Shown: positions 12,561-24,378 of the stretch, piece by piece | Position numbering within the stretch: position 1 is the stretch's first letter | Layout: each line of letters begins with the position of its first letter | Notes under the pieces: model-generated | The model's input: the letters and a program-made list of their open reading frames with translations, nothing else | What the model was told of the DNA's origin: nothing | The model's database searches: none | Made by a program: the position numbers and the translations under genes | Assembly: GCA_009801085.1 (NCBI GenBank) | Contig: VNWV01000015.1 | Coordinates: forward strand, 248,001 to 312,000 | Reading direction: 5' to 3' | DNA length: 64,000 bases | Source of the DNA: Lasiodiplodia sp. COLG20 | Taxonomy: Eukaryota; Ascomycota; Dothideomycetes; Botryosphaeriales; Botryosphaeriaceae

Positions 12561-13130
12561 ATGTCAACAAGCATTCTCGTCGCCCGTGCAATCGGAATTG
12601 GCGGTGCCTTCTGGCTCTCTGGTATTTTCTACCTCACATAGCCACCACGAGGCTACTCTGCTAACCAAATCATAGGCAACATAGCCGCCCTGTCTTTCAT
12701 CTCCGTGCCGGCCATCAATTTGGCAAAAGATGACGGAGCCGCTCACGCCGGCTCTGTCACGCGACTCTGGCGGTACAACTACGAGCTCGGAAAGGCGCAA
12801 AACCCGCCCATCGCCGCTATCACAGCGGCATCGCTGTCGTTTCTCGCCTGGTCGTCTCGTGCCGCGCCCATGCCTCTCTACTTGTACGGCGCAGCGGCAG
12901 CGCTGACGGTCGGCATCGTCCCATACACGATTGCGACAATGCGCGGCACAAACAACAAGATCATCAAGAAGTCTGAAGAAATTGGCAGGCAAGGTCTATC
13001 GGCGCAAGTTTCAGTGGATGAAGAAAGGGAGGTACAGGAACTGCTCGCAAGGTGGACTTGGTTGAACGGCATAAGAAGCATTCTCCCTGCATTGGGAGGC
13101 ATAGCTGCTTTCGTAGCTGCGACCGTCTAG
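12561..13130 (+). CDS. DUF1772 (anthrone-oxygenase-like) membrane protein
   Basis: A short first exon (MSTSILVARAIGIGGAFWLSG) joins the main exon over an intron at 12622-12675, giving about 171 residues. Hydrophobic helices alternate with short loops, and the small-protein layout matches DUF1772, a family that includes the fungal anthrone oxygenases of HypC type. Such enzymes oxidise anthrones in polyketide pathways, but many family members have no proven role. No polyketide synthase is present in this window, so an anthrone substrate is not supported here. The RYNYELGKAQNP segment is hydrophilic and lies between helices one and two. Confidence 0.75.
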
Positions 13131-13326
13131 ATGATCACAAAACGAACGTTTTGGATGTTTTCATTTCAAGTCAGTATAGAAATATTGCTTCTGTGAGGAA
13201 TTCAAGAGCGCTTGTTGTCAATTTAAGTGATTCCAAAGTTATAGAATGGATGACTGACAAACAACAGAAAATTGATGATTATCATCGACAATAAACACTA
13301 TAAAAATCCGGGAACCAGAAATACGT

Positions 13327-14553
13327 CTAGTTTGTGTTTTCCTTCCCAAGAAGCGCCCTGAACCCTTGCAAAAGGTCATCCCTCAAATCTTCCCAATTTT
13401 CAACACCAATCGAGAAGCGAAGCACCCGGGGATCGATGCTCGGATCGCTGATCTTCCGCCATTCCACCAGACTCTCCACCCCACCCAAGCTTGTCGCATG
13501 ATGAAACAGCTTCAACTTGCTCGGCAACTTCCTCGCCAGATCCTCGTCCTTCATCCACAGCGCAAACACCGGACCGAACCCATTAGGCATCTGTACCTTG
13601 AGCCACTCAAAATCATCCTTCTGCAGGCTCGCATGCTGAATGCGGTGCACAACGCTGGCCGTGACAGCCGCCGCCGAGTCTTCCGATGCGCCTTCAGACG
13701 CCTTGCCGTTCGTCATCTCATCTAACCAACCCACCAAAGCCTCCGCATTGCGACTCTGCATCCTGACACGCAGATCCAGCGTGCGCATGCTCCGCAGCCC
13801 CAACCACCCCTCCAAGCTCCCCAGCACCGACCCCAAAAACATGCGCTCAGTCCACATCCCCTCAAACCACTCCTTCCGACTATGCGGCACCACCACAACA
13901 CCGCACAGCATATCGCTATGACCCCCCAAATACTTCGTCCCCGAATGCATCACACAATCCGCCCCCAACACCAGCGGATCCTGCAGCGTCGGCGGGCCAA
14001 ACGTGCTGTCGACCGTGAGATACGCACCGCGCTTATGCGCCCTCTCCGCATACGCCTTGATGTTCAGTGCCTCGCCGTACGGATTAATCGGCGTCTCGAT
14101 GTGCACGACGTCGCCCTTGCCTAAACCAGCATCATCCCAGGCCTTCTCGTCCTCCAGATCCACGACGCGCAGCCCGTACAGCTTCTTCAGCAGGTCCAGC
14201 ACGCCGTGGCACCCGTGATAGCCCGCGCGGTCGCCGTGCCCGATGGCGACGACGGAGGGCCGCAGGTACACCATCATGGCGTGGAAGGCCGCGAGGCCGC
14301 TGGCGTAGGTGAGGGCATGGCCTTTTGTGACGGCGGAGAGAACGGCTTCGAGGCGCGTGGTGTTGGGCTCGGCGATGCGAGAGTAAACGAGGGGCCGGCC
14401 CCCGGAGGTGGGCGGGGAGAGGAGCTCGTCTGGATTGTTGGAGTAGCGGAAGGTGGTTGAGACGTGGAGTGGCGGCGCGATGTCGATGGTTGTGGCGAAG
14501 GGGTCGTCGCCGTGGATGGCTAGTGTGGAGGGGTGGTGGTTGTTGGAAGACAT
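13327..14553 (-). CDS. Cys/Met-metabolism PLP-dependent enzyme (cystathionine gamma-synthase/lyase type)
   Basis: Single exon of 408 residues, normal length. The fold-type I pattern of the trans-sulfuration family is clear: substrate-loop YSRIAEPNTTRLE near residue 58, YASGLAAFHA, the VDSTFGPPTL motif with the PLP-binding Asp, and SGTKYLGGHSD with the Schiff-base Lys. The family makes or cleaves C-S bonds of homocysteine, cystathionine or related thioethers. Against usual members it carries an Ala/Ser-rich insert near residues 285-300. Which reaction it performs cannot be decided from motifs alone. It is convergent with the DUF1772 gene. Confidence 0.88.
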   Translation of the reverse strand: MSSNNHHPSTLAIHGDDPFATTIDIAPPLHVSTTFRYSNNPDELLSPPTSGGRPLVYSRIAEPNTTRLEAVLSAVTKGHALTYASGLAAFHAMMVYLRPSVVAIGHGDRAGYHGCHGVLDLLKKLYGLRVVDLEDEKAWDDAGLGKGDVVHIETPINPYGEALNIKAYAERAHKRGAYLTVDSTFGPPTLQDPLVLGADCVMHSGTKYLGGHSDMLCGVVVVPHSRKEWFEGMWTERMFLGSVLGSLEGWLGLRSMRTLDLRVRMQSRNAEALVGWLDEMTNGKASEGASEDSAAAVTASVVHRIQHASLQKDDFEWLKVQMPNGFGPVFALWMKDEDLARKLPSKLKLFHHATSLGGVESLVEWRKISDPSIDPRVLRFSIGVENWEDLRDDLLQGFRALLGKENTN

Positions 14554-15841
14554 GGCGATTGGGGGACGAGGAGGAGGACACTGGCCAATTGATCTGCAGA
14601 ACCTACGGATTGTTTGGTGTCTTATACCTTGGTGGCAGCAGAGGAACCTTCAGGTGCATGCTGTTCTCGGGGCCGGTTACTAGCGGCATAACGGTCACAC
14701 TAAGTAGCCGACGGGCAGGATCTTCGATCGCCCGTACCGCCGCATCTCTCTTTCTCATGCTGCATTTCCTCGGTGGTGGTGGCTCTGCGCTCTAGATTAT
14801 ACTGATGAGTAGAACGGTTTTGCTCTGTCGGCGATAATAACTAACAGTATTGACACATTTGACACATTGAATTTGGTCTGATTGGTGGGCTAATTTTGAG
14901 GATTGCCAGACGCGTCATAGCCCGCAGCTCTCAGTCCAATCGGGCATGACTACTTTGACGCCGGCTATTTTTAAGTCCACAGACTAGGCCGTCCGTTCGA
15001 ATCATGTTTAGTGATATAAATCAGCTGCTCGTCGGCTACCCGCAAGATTCTTTGTAAGAATTTGCGGCCGCAGCGACTATTATTGAATGTGGAGCTTTAC
15101 TCCACCCCTATAGCTATAGCGTCTTTACCTCAGGGATTCATGGTCGGTGCACAGTACTGTTGCGTCAAGCCCTCAACTTGGAATCTGAAATGCCGCACTT
15201 GTTCGGGATACAATGACTCACAATCCTCAAGCCACGACGTCTTCAATGTCAAAAGCCATCCACGTCGGCTAATTCAAAAATGACTCACTCAAGAGTTCAA
15301 TCCTGTTGATCGCCGCGCGACAGGCTGTGACCTTTCTGCATTTTCATTGGCCGATACCGACTTGAAACGCATCACCCATCCTTTGTATGCATTTACCCGC
15401 CTATCCCACTTTTGTTCTCTCGATCGCAACATGTGCACGCCATTTTATACTCCGACATAGGAGCTTCGGCACATAATAAGTAAAAAAAGACTGTGAAAAG
15501 AATGTTAAGTGCATAAGGACTCAATCCGCGTGGTAGGGTGTTGGAACTGTTACGAAGCGTAGTGAACTGGAATTCAACTATGATTCTATATACGAAAAGA
15601 AGCTGCTAAAGAAGAGAGAGTTCTAAGAAAGGGAAATTTAAGTAGCTAGTAAGGTACGCTAGATATAAACGAGTAAGTATATTATAAGTCGTACGGTACT
15701 TAGCCGTAATAGCTGTAATAGGAACCATTTAACGAGTAGCAAGAGGCAAATAATTACGGAACCAGAGATAGGGGTAAATTTGAGGTTAGCTTGCAATCAT
15801 TTCCAGTCATCGATGACTGGACCGAATAATATTCGACCCAA
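14554..15841. other. intergenic region with an A/T-rich island
   Basis: About 1.3 kb, no gene recognised. From about 15480 to 15790 the sequence becomes rich in TA steps and stop codons in all frames, as in a decayed or RIP-mutated repeat, but no transposon protein can be read. Confidence 0.45.
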
Positions 15842-17701
15842 TTACTGTATCGTAAATTCTTGGACCGGCGGCGTAGCTTCCGTCGAAGACTCTTCCGCAT
15901 TTCCATGCATCATCCCGTGAACGTAAGACTCTCCAACCAAAGCGTACTGATCTGAGTCTTCCCTTCGAAGAATAAATGGCACCGATGCACCTGCGAGCGT
16001 ACAGACCAGGTCTCCTTCCTGCACACACCCCGGCCCGAGACCAAGGTATCCTTTCGATGTCATGAAAAGCTGTCGTTCACAAATCATCGGCAGCATCGCT
16101 TCCATAAAGCGCGCGGAATTCCCGTTATCCTTGTTTCCGTCACATGCTGCCTCCGATATGCTCGAAGATCCACGTTTCGGAGTGCGCCTACTTCGGCAGC
16201 AACCACAAATCAACGGGACAATCGCTTCTGTAAAGCGTGCAGCAATGCCTTGTTTTGGAGTGCTCTTACTTTGGAAGCAATCTTGATTGATGAAAGCGGC
16301 AAAATCGTCCAGATGGTCTTGTTCTCGTTCGACGAGTGTCCCTCGCCAATCCTTTCCTGCGCTCAACGTCCAGCAGAAGGCCTTTGTCAAGCTCGTCCCG
16401 TCCGGACGTATATCCGGAGGCAATGCAATGATGGTGTTCCAAATATCTTGTATCAAGTACGGGTTGGACCGAAGAGTTTGGATGTCAGGAGTCACCCCGA
16501 AGGTCTTCGTTATCTTATCCACCTCCTCGCCATGCACAATCAACTGTTTCTCTTTGATTGATGCGCGGAATTCCCCGAGGTGGGAGGAAGCAGAGAACTG
16601 CTTTGCGCCAAGAACAGCAGGGATGATGGAACTTGGCTTTGCTGCATCCCACTGAGGCACCCACGTTTCTGTCTGCATTATGTGTCTACCGTGATAGACA
16701 GCTGAAAGAACATCCAAGTTCTTCGATGACTCAATAGACGTCTTAGCAAAGTCCCGATAGAGGTCCTCTTTGCTGATTTCGTAATTCGGGTCCATGAATA
16801 GCGCACCGTTGGCTTTGTCGACATCAACTGTTGGGATCCCCAGGAGTGCAAAGATTCGGTCGTGGGCTTTTGAAGCCTCGAGGTTGCGGGTGAGCATCAT
16901 CAAGAGGGGGAAAGTTATGTTGTTCTCCGGAGAGTCGGGATCCTTTTTCACAGTGCCAAATTTCCCCAAAGAATAGGCCAGGCAGGCGTGATGCACACCA
17001 GGGGAAGGCAGTTCTGAAAGTTCCTGGTAACCTTTGTCCTGTATCCGGGATGCGGCACAACCCAGATGCTCCCAGGATATAATGGCTTCGCCCCACCTGA
17101 ACTCGGCCTCTTTTGCCAAGACGATCTCTTGAAAGCACCATTTCCTCCGAAACCAGTCTTGTTGAAACAAAGTCGATATGGCTTTCCAACTTTCTGGTGT
17201 TTGTTCAAGGTCCTCGGGCCGTTCGGTGTGGAACATCTCGTAAGCAAAGTCGAATGCCAACTTGGCAACCCCCGAACTGTCCGTGCCAATCCAAACGAGA
17301 ACCTTGGTGGCCTCTTGGAATATAGAGCGCATAAGGCGGATCTGGGATCCCTTTTCATTCTCATCGTTTTGATTGATGCAGATGGAGTCGGCCCAGAGGA
17401 TACGGGCTTCAGTTGGAGACCGCAGCTGGAAAAGGAAATCTGATAGATTCTGCGGGACTTTTAACTCCTTGCCATCACAGACAATGTTGGTGCGATCTGT
17501 TTCTTTTCCCCAGACGTAGGAAAGAGCCTCGTAAGCCGTTCCATCATCTAGAGCTCGGTTGTTGATTGTGCACTGCACTGGCTCCGATGATGACCCTGGA
17601 AGTAGTGTAAAAGTTCGAAAGGTGTTTGGTGAGTCCAAAGACTCATAGTCGAAAGTTGTTTGCTCTTCGCTTTCCATAGAATCCGCTGGGTGTATTTCCA
17701 T
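15842..17701 (-). CDS. HET-domain (heterokaryon incompatibility) protein
   Basis: Single exon of 619 residues. The HET signature is complete near residues 55-150: YEALSYVWG, then ILWADSICINQNDENEKGSQI, then ATKVLVWIGTDS. The C-terminal part has the usual GYLGLGPGCVQEGDLVC and a late FILRR stretch. HET proteins trigger cell death or growth arrest when unlike strains fuse. Between about residues 495 and 560 an ARFTEAIVPLIC segment recurs as ARFMEAMLPMIC, so this part contains an internal duplication. No NACHT or repeat domain is attached. Confidence 0.9.
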   Translation of the reverse strand: MEIHPADSMESEEQTTFDYESLDSPNTFRTFTLLPGSSSEPVQCTINNRALDDGTAYEALSYVWGKETDRTNIVCDGKELKVPQNLSDFLFQLRSPTEARILWADSICINQNDENEKGSQIRLMRSIFQEATKVLVWIGTDSSGVAKLAFDFAYEMFHTERPEDLEQTPESWKAISTLFQQDWFRRKWCFQEIVLAKEAEFRWGEAIISWEHLGCAASRIQDKGYQELSELPSPGVHHACLAYSLGKFGTVKKDPDSPENNITFPLLMMLTRNLEASKAHDRIFALLGIPTVDVDKANGALFMDPNYEISKEDLYRDFAKTSIESSKNLDVLSAVYHGRHIMQTETWVPQWDAAKPSSIIPAVLGAKQFSASSHLGEFRASIKEKQLIVHGEEVDKITKTFGVTPDIQTLRSNPYLIQDIWNTIIALPPDIRPDGTSLTKAFCWTLSAGKDWRGTLVEREQDHLDDFAAFINQDCFQSKSTPKQGIAARFTEAIVPLICGCCRSRRTPKRGSSSISEAACDGNKDNGNSARFMEAMLPMICERQLFMTSKGYLGLGPGCVQEGDLVCTLAGASVPFILRREDSDQYALVGESYVHGMMHGNAEESSTEATPPVQEFTIQ

Positions 17702-18405
17702 CGTTGTTTTCCTATCAGAAAGTTCGGACGGGGGTGTGAGCTCCGTGGGGAGACTGTAGGATTCAAATATATTAACCAGACCGATGCCAAGTTTGGAAGA
17801 TTGTAAAAGAAGCGGTGTGAAAAGGAGATTTGTGGGATAAAGGGGTAACTGTAACTTTAGTTGAGATGGGTGCTGGAAGGTTCGCCGTCTTGTTAACTAT
17901 TTTGTGATGATACTGAGCATCTACACAAAAGGATGTACGTGGTGAAACCGCATTGTTGGACCAGGCTGAAACTTTGGATAGAGGATGATGAATAAAGGGA
18001 GAAAAGAGTGGACACTTGTCAAAGCGATCAGCCGGCATAACGATCATCCGGCTTAAGCGACCGTGATCCGCGTTCTGATCCACAATGAGCAACATTAATG
18101 AGGTTGTTTCGTTTATGCTGGATGCTTGTCTCTGACACAATGACTGGTGCGAGGTTGACATGCCACTCACAGCCTAGTGTATTTGGCAACCGTGCCAAAT
18201 GAGGGACCCTTTTTCAACCGCCGCCAGTATAGCTGAACCGGCCACATTGGCTGACATTCTTCTTAATAAAACGCTCAAGTACATCAAAGCTGTGAAAGAG
18301 GCTGAATACGAAACGAAGTCTTGGTACAATGTTTTGTAGAGCCTGTCTGAAGTCCTACAATCTTGCACTCAACACCATCTTCTGCGTTCAACTGAGTCCC
18401 AGTAC
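17702..18405. other. intergenic region
   Basis: Promoter side of the HET gene and 3' side of the FAD monooxygenase. Open frames here are short and not protein-like. I see nothing else. Confidence 0.45.
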
Positions 18406-19853
18406 TCAAAGACTCGCCCTCTGCGGCCCATAATAATCCCTATTCTGCAACTCAAAATCCCCACCCGCCGGCAGCGACAACTCCTCCAGCGTCCCCTTCC
18501 GTCCACTCCTCACATCCCCCGCCAGCCTCTCGAAATTCTCCTCCGCATCCTTCCTCGCATCGAAATCCAGCACCCACGCCTGCCTCGGCACCGATATTAT
18601 CCCCGGATTCTCCCTGAACATCTCCGACTCGAAGTCCAAGAAGTGGTAGTCATCCCTTACCGACACCGAGCTCATATGAATGACGTGCGACCGGTTGAAC
18701 CTCACCCTTTCGAACACACGCAACGCGAGCGGCACGTCCCCACCCGCGCGCTCCAGACACACGGCCAACACGACGCCGTCCTCGACGGCCTGGCACGCGC
18801 CCTGCGCGGAGGTGGGGAGGTGGCAGTGCGCGGCGTCGCCGATGACGCAGCTGCGGAAGGAGGGGCTGAGCCAGGTCTGCAGCGGGTCGCGCCAGACGAG
18901 CTTGTAGTCGACGAGCTTTTCGGGCGGCGTCTGCCGCACGATTTCTTTGCAGGTTGGCGAGAAGTGCGCGGCGGAGAGGTAGGCGAGGGCGTCGGGGATT
19001 TTGCCGGGGTAGGACCAGGATTCGCCGATGTCTTCGTCGTCCTGGGGGTGGGCGGGTGGTTAGCGGAGGTGGTTGGGAAGGGAAGAGGGGAGAGGAGGGG
19101 ATGGATGATGTGTACCTTGTGCGTGAAGACCCAGCCGATGTCCTTGCCTTCTTTCCACGAATACACGAACATGTGCAGGTGCGACCCCACCCACAACCGC
19201 GCCACATTCGGGCTCTTCCGGCAGAATGGGGCCATCAGGGGGTTCTGCCGGTGTTCGTCGGTGAGGTTGTAATAGGCGCGGTAGATGGCGTAGCCGGAGT
19301 TGACCTTCGACTCGGGTAGCCCGAGCACCTGTTCGCGTGCCAACGACTTGGGGCCGTCCGCAGCAACGACCACGTTGCCAAGTATCTCCCCGCCGGACGC
19401 GACGACCACCCCCAGCTTCTCGTCTGAATCGAGATACCGCACTACCTTCTGCCCAAACCGCATCTCGACGCCGATCTCCTCGGCGTAGTCGCAAATGATC
19501 TGGTGCATCTCGCCTCTGTGCCCGGCGAGCAATCGGTAGTAGTCTTCTGGTTTCAAGAGGAAAGGTTCGGAGAACAGCAACGTGCCGTCGTACTTGTAGT
19601 AGTCCAGCGTGTCCGTGTCGTTGAGGCAGACTTCGAGCAGCTTGCGCACGACCTTGCCGTCGGCCCACCGCTCGAAGTGCATGCCGCCGTTGGGCGAGAA
19701 GTCCAGGATGTCGCCGTAGTCGCGGCTCGTGGGGTGCGACTCGACGAGGATCGAGCGCATGCCCCGGAGACGGCACTCGATGGCGGCCGTGAGGCCGGCG
19801 AATCCAGCGCCGACGACGATGACGCGGAGATCATGGAGATTCTTGGATCCCAT
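18406..19853 (-). CDS. FAD-dependent monooxygenase (salicylate-hydroxylase-like)
   Basis: Two exons, intron 19042-19115, about 457 residues. The Rossmann start VIVVGAGFAGLTAAIE near residue 10, the middle VVVAADGPKSLARE (DG motif) and GDAAHCHLPTSAQGACQAVED (second FAD motif) identify a class A flavoprotein hydroxylase. Such enzymes use NAD(P)H and O2 to hydroxylate aromatic or similar compounds, many of them in secondary metabolism. No signal or membrane anchor is seen. It is divergently transcribed from the neighbouring permease, 430 bases apart, so both may share control elements. Confidence 0.9.
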
Positions 19854-20282
19854 GTTAACGAAGAATCCAATAACGAACAGTATGGAGGGGTTTCTTAACG
19901 ATCAATCATTGCTACACAATTGCATTCATATATTTGTCGAACACGTGAGAAAGATATCAGTGCCACACTCTACGGTATCCGCGGCGTCCGATAAACAGAG
20001 GGACTAACACTTCAGGTTTACTCGAAACGGGCTAGATGGCGACGCGGCAAGCGGCAACTATGTGCGGAGCATGGCGGGGCTGGCTGAGCGCGGAATTACT
20101 GCCGAACCCCTCCCACTTTTGAATCACCACGGCGGACTAATTTCTGATTGGCTGAAATGCTCCCGCTATCAGCGCTCCGCCACGAACACATGCCGGACAC
20201 TGTCTTTGACGATTCGCATATGGTTATTCCAGGTGAAGGCCGAATTTCCAGTGATCAATGCTGCTTCCAACTTTCTCTCAAA
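19854..20282. promoter_or_regulatory. shared upstream region of the FAD monooxygenase and the permease
   Basis: A 430-base gap between divergent start codons. No coding signal beyond out-of-frame remnants. It is a candidate bidirectional promoter; I see no single convincing operator. Confidence 0.4.
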
Positions 20283-22262
20283 ATGCTTAGCAAACGTTCT
20301 CATGAAAGTTCGATTGCAACTCCCCACCTACATGCACATGTGGTATCAGGGATCGATAACGCTCTGTCTGAAGATGACCGGGCGGCGCTCGCTGCTATTG
20401 GAAAGGCGCAGGTCTACAACCGCAAATTCAACTTCTGGAGTGCTCTCGGTCTTACCGTTTGCATAAGCGGCACCGTAAGTCAACAGCAAACCCGGGCCTT
20501 TATGTTGAAATGCTAATTTTTGGCAGTGGGAAGGCATAGTCGCATCATTTCTACAGGGCTTAGCTCTCGGCGGTCCTGTGGGTCTGCTCTACGGCTATGT
20601 GTTGACGGCCGTCGCAATGACTTGCGTAGCAGCAGTCATTGCAGAGCTGGCAAGGTAACTAGAAACTGCCTAGAGACTATGCGAAGGATATCAAGACTGA
20701 TTAAAACAGTGCATGGCCCTCATCAGGTGCTCAGTACCATTGGATCGCCGAGCTGTCTCCACAGAGATACCGCGCTCTTTTCGTAAGTTTCGCCTTTTGA
20801 TTCCGGTAATTGATTGCTAACGCATGGTCAGTCATGGATTGGAGGCTGGCTTACGTATTGTTATGCGTGGCTTGCCACGGCTTCATGTGCGATGGGCGTT
20901 GCAGTGCAGGTTCAAGCATATGTCACTCTTGGAAGATCGTCGTACGAAGCCGAGAGGTGGCATGTGTACGTGATCTACGCGTTCACCATCATTGTGTACA
21001 CTCTCCTGAACGTGTTTGGAGTGAAGCTGCTCCATTCTCTGAATCTTTTTGGTGCGTGAATATAGAGAGTTTGAGTGAAATGCAACTGACGAGAACCAGG
21101 AATCGGCACTCACCTGGGTGGCTACTTGCTCACGATCATCATCATGCTCGTATTTACCAAGGATAAGCACACTTCCGACTATGTGTTCACCACCTTCCTC
21201 AACAGTTCTGGTTGGACCAACGACGGCGTAGCCTTCTGCACCGGGCTGTCAACTCCCATGTTCGGATTCGGCGGCCTGGAAACCGCCGCCCATTTCTCAG
21301 AAGAGATCAGACACGTTCGCAAGAGCGTCCCCAGAGCAAGTACGGACATGAAGCAAAAGGCCCCACGTTGTAATAATGCTAACGCCAGCAGTCTTCTGGA
21401 CCGCCCTCATCAACGCCTTCATCACCTTCCCCTGGCTCATCGTCCTCCTCTACAGCTCCGGCGACATCTCCTCCGTGATAAACTCGCCCATCGGCCTCGT
21501 CAGCCCCTTCACGCAGATACTCTTCAACAGCACCAGCAACCCCGGCTTATCAATTTTCCTCGCCTCCCTCTCAACCTACCTCGCCTTCGTCGGTGGCATC
21601 GACGCCCAAGGTTCCTGCGCTCGCACGCTCTGGGCCATGGCCCGCGACGACGCCTTCCCCGCGCCGTTCCGCAGCGTGCATCCGAAATGGGAGGTGCCGG
21701 TGTGCTGTATAGCCGTTTCGGCGGCCGCGCAGCTGGCGATCGGCGCTATTTACATCGGCAATTCTACTGCCTTCTATGGGCTGATATCGGGCGTGCTGGC
21801 GCTGTACATGCTGACGTACGCTATGGCTATCGGGTTGCACACCATGGCGAAGCTGAGTAGGGACAAGCAAGTGCAGTACGGGCCGTGGACTCTCGGGAGG
21901 CTCAGCTTGCCGCTGAATGTTGTGGCGCTCGCTTGGGCGGTCTTTACTTCCATCTTTTTGTGCTTCCCGCTGTACCAGCCGGTGACTGCAGGGAACATGT
22001 AAGTTGTCTGAATTTCCTGGGAGATGCTCATCTTAGCTAACGCGGTTGAAGGAACTATGCTTCCGTAATTGTTGGCTGTTTTCTGGCTTTGGGAATATTG
22101 TGGTATTTTGTCTATCTGCGAGGGAGATTTGTTGGGCCTGTTGTTGAAATTGTAGATGATGCCGAGATTGAGGTCATTGAAGCACCGATGTCGCGCCAGG
22201 TGTCGCCTGATGATACGTTGACGCGGAACACTGGAGATAAGAAGATGGTTATGGTTGCTTAA
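20283..22262 (+). CDS. APC-family amino acid / GABA / choline-type permease
   Basis: Seven exons; introns at 20475-20526, 20655-20709, 20783-20831, 21052-21099, 21340-21391 and 21999-22051, giving about 556 residues with around twelve hydrophobic helices. After a short cytosolic N-terminus comes LAAIGKAQVYNRKFNFWSA, then GGPVGLLYGYV and the conserved SSGAQYHWIAEL, all standard for fungal GABA/choline permeases of the APC superfamily. It should import an amine or amino acid across the plasma membrane. The ATG at 20283 fits the family's short N-terminus; earlier in-frame ATGs add a poor sequence. The next gene downstream is an amine oxidase, which suggests a related substrate. Confidence 0.9.
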
Positions 22263-22711
22263 GATCTTGATGTAATTCCTGTTGCATCATACATGTAGTA
22301 GAATGTCCTCGACCGTGGAACCAATTCATTCTATGTTTCTTGAAAGTACCACACCAACAATCCTGTGGATGGCACGCAAGGCTGAGCACTTTCTCGGTAC
22401 AATGTGGCATATTCAGTCCTTTGACTTGGAGGAAGTGGAGCAAATTTTTGGGCAAGCCGGATTAACTTCTGATCAGATTTTCTAGGGCGCCTATGCCGCC
22501 TCCGCTTCCCGTCAACCCGCCGATCCCCTCCGGTGCCATTTCGAGAGGAGTAGATTCGCAATTCCTCGGCCTCCGCTCAATTTTCTAATTTAAGCTTTGC
22601 CATAGCTTGCTCGCAAAGTATTAAACCCAGCTGCAAGATCACACTGGCATCACAACGCGAGCAAAATTCCAAGTTCCTTCCGTATCACCCACTGCTTCAT
22701 TCCGAAGAAAA
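22263..22711. other. intergenic region
   Basis: 3' side of the permease and promoter of the amine oxidase. No gene supported. Confidence 0.4.
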
Positions 22712-24378
22712 ATGTCCACTTTAGAGGGCGTTCACTGGACGCCTCAAGATGGCATCAAGACGGGCCTCCCGTGCATGGGCGCAATCAAGCCATCGCAGTC
22801 ATTCAACCAGAGTGAATCTACGGTCTTCGACGTGATCGTGATCGGTGCTGGCTACGCAGGATTGACAGCGGCAAGGGACCTCACAACCCAAGGCCAGCCT
22901 CCCCCTTCAACCAACGTCATCTCTACTGACAACGGCAATCCAGGCCGCAGCGTTCTCCTCCTGGAAGCCCGCGACCGCATTGGCGGCCGCACCTGGAACA
23001 CGACCATCAACGGCTTCACGTACGAGATGGGCGGGACGTGGATCCACTGGCACATGCCGCACATCTACCGCGAAGTCTCCCTCTACGGCCTGCAGGACGA
23101 CTTCATCGTCACGCAGACGCCCGGCGGGAAAGAGGACTACTGCACCCTGATCACAGGCGAGGATAGGAAGAACGTCACCCACGAAGAAGAGGTGCGCCAT
23201 CTACCCCCCTCCTTCCACAACTCCCCTATCCTAACCAGCGCCACGCAGACCGCCACCTTTACCAAAGTCTGGACCCTCTTCTGCGCGATCGACGACACCT
23301 CTCTCCGCACCACCCTCCCCTACCCCCTCTCGTCCCCCTCGCACCCCGCCAACGCCCCCTTCGCCCACTGGGACAACCTCTCCTGCGCCGACCGCCTCGC
23401 ACAAATCTCCTCGCACCTCACCACAACCGAACGCAGTATGCTCGAAGCCATCATCCTGCAGATGGCCGGCGGGCCGCTCGACAGCATCGGTTTCCTCGAC
23501 GCTCTGCGTTGGTGGGCCATCGGCGGCTACACCGCAACCGGATTGAATGACATAGGTTTGACGACGCGGCTGCGCAGCGGGCAAAGCACGCTGGCGCGGC
23601 GCATGTTCGATCATGCGAAGAGCACCGGGCGTCTGTCTTACGCCTTCTCAACGGCCATCGCGGGGGTCGAAGAGCGGGGGAACGGCGTCGTGGAGGTAAA
23701 GCCGCGTGGTGGTGATGGTAGTGGGTGGCAGGCGCGGAAGGTCATCTGCACGGTGCCGCTGAACGTGCTGCGGGACGTGTCGTTCACGCCAGCGCTGTCG
23801 GGGCTGAAGGCCGAGGCGATTGGCGTCGGCCAGGCGAACCGCGGGAACAAAGTTCATGCTGATATCGCGGGGCCGGAGCTGGTGTCGTACACGGCGTTTG
23901 CGAGTCCGGGTAAGGGGCTGGTGTGTGCGATTGCGGATAAGGAGACGCCGGCGGGAGACAGCCATGTGGTGTTTTTTGGGCCGACGGCGGATGCGCCGAA
24001 TGGGATGAGTTTGGGAAGGGATGTGGATGCCGTTGGAGAGGCGGTTAGGCATGTTATTCCCCAAGGGAATGAGGTTAAGCGGATTGTGAGTGCCCTCAAT
24101 TCTAGGAGGGAGGTTGTTGATGCTGATGTCGTTTGCTGCAGGTCTACCACGATTGGGCGGCGGATGAGTTCTCTAAGGGGACGTGGTGTTACTTCAAGCC
24201 GGCCTTTGCGACGAAGTACCTTGCCGAGTTGCAGAAGCCGCACGGCAGTGTGTATTTTGCTAGTGCGGATTGGTCGGATGGATGGCGTGGGTGGATTGAC
24301 GGAGCGGTGCAGCAGGGCACACAGGCGGCGGTTGCGGTCAATGCTGCTCTCGACCGTTCACCGTCTTCACGCTTGTAG
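22712..24378 (+). CDS. flavin-containing amine oxidase
   Basis: Two exons, intron 24086-24141, about 536 residues. The N-terminal DVIVIGAGYAGLTAARDL binds FAD, followed by LLEARDRIGGRTW and MGGTWIHW, the monoamine-oxidase signature. The second exon gives the C-terminal FAD contact VYFASADWSDGWRGWIDGA. Enzymes of this family oxidise a primary or secondary amine to an imine and hydrogen peroxide. No signal peptide or C-terminal membrane anchor is visible, so it is probably soluble; the last residues (SSRL) resemble a PTS1 peroxisomal tail only weakly. It stands just after a permease for amine-like solutes and before a P450. Confidence 0.9.

Noticed and set aside
18643..19272. Plus-strand open frame over the FAD monooxygenase
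   Set aside because: Antisense to clear FAD-binding motifs; composition is typical of a shadow frame.
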